From Gammaproteobacteria bacterium (lineage in GTDB: Bacteria; Pseudomonadota; Gammaproteobacteria; Pseudomonadales; Pseudomonadaceae): a DNA stretch of 15,381 bases. The notes beneath the pieces were generated by a model. It saw only the letters and a program-made list of their open reading frames with translations, did not search any database and was not told the DNA's origin. This document shows, piece after piece, positions 13,945 through 15,381 of the stretch (position 1 is the first letter of the stretch; every line of letters begins with the position of its first letter). Both the position numbers and the translations under genes were made by a program. The stretch is from the NCBI GenBank assembly GCA_012735335.1, contig JAAYHO010000190.1, positions 1-15,381 on the forward strand, written 5' to 3'.

Positions 13945-14744
13945 ACCTTCTGCGTTCACTGCGCAATGCGCTGGGGGCCACCCTTGGCTATCTGTGGAGT
14001 GGCTGGGGTGCGGTGTCCAGCATTCTGCTGTTCTGCGCCCTGTGGGAGCTGGGCGGACGGGTCTATGGTGATCTGATTCTGCCCGGCCCGGTGGCCACCC
14101 TGCAGCAGCTGGGCAGCATGTTCGACAGCGGCCAGGCCCTGCCGGAGCTGATCATTTCCGCCCGCCGCACCTTGTATGGGCTGGGTATGGCGCTGGCTGC
14201 CGGCACCCTGCTCGGCCTGCTGGCCGGACGCTCGATGACTGCGGCGATGATGTCCCGCCCGCTGGTCACCCTGCTGCTGGGCATGCCGCCGATTGCCTGG
14301 CTGGTGCTGGCCATGCTGTGGTTTGGCATGGGCGATGCCACGCCAGTGTTTACCGTGTTTATCGCCTGCTTCCCGATCGTCTTCGCCGGGGCCATGCAGG
14401 GCGGTCGCACCTTGGACAACAAGCTCAAGGATGTTGCCTTGGCCTACCGCCTGCCCTGGCGCATGCTGCTCACCGACCTGTATCTGCCGCATATCACCTC
14501 CTATCTGTTCCCGGCCTGGATTACCGCGCTGGGTACCTCCTGGAAGGTGGTGGTGATGGCCGAGCTGCTGACCACAGTGGATGGCGTCGGCGCGGCGCTG
14601 GCGGTGTCCCGTGCGCAACTGGATACGGCCTCGTCGCTGGGCTGGATCGTTGCGGTGCTGGGCCTGCTGCTGGCCTTCGAGTACCTGTTGCTGGAGCCGA
14701 TCAAACGGCGGGTGGAACGCTGGCGTACGGAGCCGGACACATGA
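13941..14744 (+). CDS. ABC importer permease, NitT/TauT (SsuC-like) type
   Basis: This 267-residue integral membrane protein has about six hydrophobic helices (first near 23-42, last near 235-252). It carries the binding-protein-dependent permease domain with an EAA-type cytoplasmic loop, KLKDVALAYRLPWRMLLTDLYLP near residues 160-182, which docks on the ATPase. The TSWKVVVMAELL segment after the loop is typical of the SsuC/TauC group. The start codon is GTG, inside the last codons of the binding-protein gene (GTGA), and its stop overlaps the ATPase start (ATGA). This coupling supports one three-gene transport operon. A single permease gene implies a homodimer in the membrane. Confidence 0.88.
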   Translation: MNLLRSLRNALGATLGYLWSGWGAVSSILLFCALWELGGRVYGDLILPGPVATLQQLGSMFDSGQALPELIISARRTLYGLGMALAAGTLLGLLAGRSMTAAMMSRPLVTLLLGMPPIAWLVLAMLWFGMGDATPVFTVFIACFPIVFAGAMQGGRTLDNKLKDVALAYRLPWRMLLTDLYLPHITSYLFPAWITALGTSWKVVVMAELLTTVDGVGAALAVSRAQLDTASSLGWIVAVLGLLLAFEYLLLEPIKRRVERWRTEPDT

Positions 14745-15381
14745 GCAAACTGCATATCCGCCACCTGTATCACCGCTACGGGGTGACCGAGGTGCTGACC
14801 GATGTCGGGCTGGATCTGTATGCCGGGGAAACCCTGGCGCTGGTCGGCCCCTCCGGCTGCGGCAAGAGCACCCTGCTGCATATCGTCGCCGGGCTGCTGA
14901 CGCCCTCGGAGGTGGTCATGCAATCCACCTTCCGCGGCATGGCCTGCGTGTTTCAGGAGCCGCGGCTGATGCCCTGGAAAACCGCTGCGGACAATATCGC
15001 CCTCGGCCTCAAGGCCCTCGGTGTACCCCGGGCCGCACGGCAACGTCAGGCTGCCGCACTGGCCGAGCGCATGGGGCTGGATGAGGACGACCTGCACAAG
15101 TATCCCCATGAACTGTCCGGCGGCATGCAAAGCCGGGTGTCGCTGGCCCGGGCGCTGGCGATCAGGCCCGACCTGCTGTTGCTCGACGAGCCCTTCTCGG
15201 CACTGGATATCGGTCTGAAGGCCGAGCTTTATCGCCAGTTGGAGGAGCAGGTGCAGACCCAGGGTTCTGCGGTACTGATGATCACCCACGACCTGATGGA
15301 AGCGGTGCGCCTGGCCGACCGCATTCTGATGATGGTGCCCGACCCGGGCCGCATCGTCTACGAGTGCAATCTGCAGCAACC
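14741..15381 (+). CDS. ABC importer ATPase, NitT/TauT (SsuB-like) type, 3' end beyond the window
   Basis: The gene is open to the window end, with 213 codons seen. Walker A GPSGCGKST (36-44), Q-loop VFQEPRLMPW (Q72), signature LSGGMQSRVSLARAL, Walker B LLLLDEPFSALD and the H-loop ITHD are all intact, so it should hydrolyse ATP. The segment between Walker A and the Q-loop is short: TPSEVVMQSTFRGMACVFQ lacks about ten residues of the beta hairpin usual in SsuB-like ATPases. Start ATG overlaps the permease stop (ATGA). It powers the importer formed with the two preceding genes. A few tens of residues are probably missing at the C-terminus. Confidence 0.9.
   Translation, partial: MSKLHIRHLYHRYGVTEVLTDVGLDLYAGETLALVGPSGCGKSTLLHIVAGLLTPSEVVMQSTFRGMACVFQEPRLMPWKTAADNIALGLKALGVPRAARQRQAAALAERMGLDEDDLHKYPHELSGGMQSRVSLARALAIRPDLLLLDEPFSALDIGLKAELYRQLEEQVQTQGSAVLMITHDLMEAVRLADRILMMVPDPGRIVYECNLQQ

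Noticed and set aside
1..15381. CRISPR array, tRNA, rRNA, prophage or full insertion sequence
   Set aside because: No regularly spaced direct repeats, no cloverleaf or rRNA signature and no transposase, integrase or phage genes were seen.

Overview
The window looks like chromosomal DNA of a Pseudomonas-type gammaproteobacterium (Pseudomonadaceae, perhaps the Halopseudomonas side of the family). The base composition is GC-rich, the proteins resemble Pseudomonas orthologues, and the run pabB-thrH-cysH matches the order I remember from P. aeruginosa. The genus is an inference from recalled protein similarity. No phage, plasmid, CRISPR, tRNA or rRNA signal was found.

Left half (minus strand, 1-6771): a complete 2-methylcitrate cycle operon for propionate/propionyl-CoA breakdown. 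In transcription order it is a GntR/FCD regulator, prpB, prpC, acnD and prpF, followed by the first 12 codons of what looks like a short-chain dehydrogenase/reductase that leaves the window. AcnD plus PrpF replace the classical PrpD dehydratase, and no prpD is seen here. The genes are tightly packed. Two near-identical palindromes of the form ATTGTnnACAA(T), 74 bp centre to centre, flank the probable promoter of the operon. They are the best candidates for operators of the GntR protein. A hairpin with a short T-run lies between acnD and prpF.

Middle (plus strand, 7013-10915): a divergent three-gene unit. The first gene encodes a cysteine-free, hence catalytically dead, transglutaminase-like protein with a seven-helix membrane domain. 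The second encodes an ATP-grasp ligase of the RimK/alpha-L-glutamate ligase type, and the third is pabB (4-amino-4-deoxychorismate synthase component I), which overlaps the ligase gene by ATGA. The membrane transglutaminase/ATP-grasp pair is the least understood system in the window. The retropepsin-like protease that often accompanies it is not next to it.

Right half: thrH (minus) converges on pabB across a 142-bp spacer full of hairpins. cysH, encoding a 4Fe-4S APS reductase, diverges from thrH. Downstream of cysH are a terminator-like hairpin, a 91-bp palindromic repeat of the CATTGCGAG/GCGGCAATCCA type, and then an ABC importer operon of the NitT/TauT family. The importer genes encode a periplasmic binding protein, a permease and an ATPase, each overlapping the next by 4 bp, and the last is cut by the window end. 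Its substrate cannot be read from the sequence.

No gene-free stretch exceeds 300 bases. The longest are 12640-12930 (hairpin, palindromic repeat, second repeat-like segment, promoter), 6772-7012 (divergent promoters and operators) and 11676-11904 (divergent thrH/cysH promoter region).
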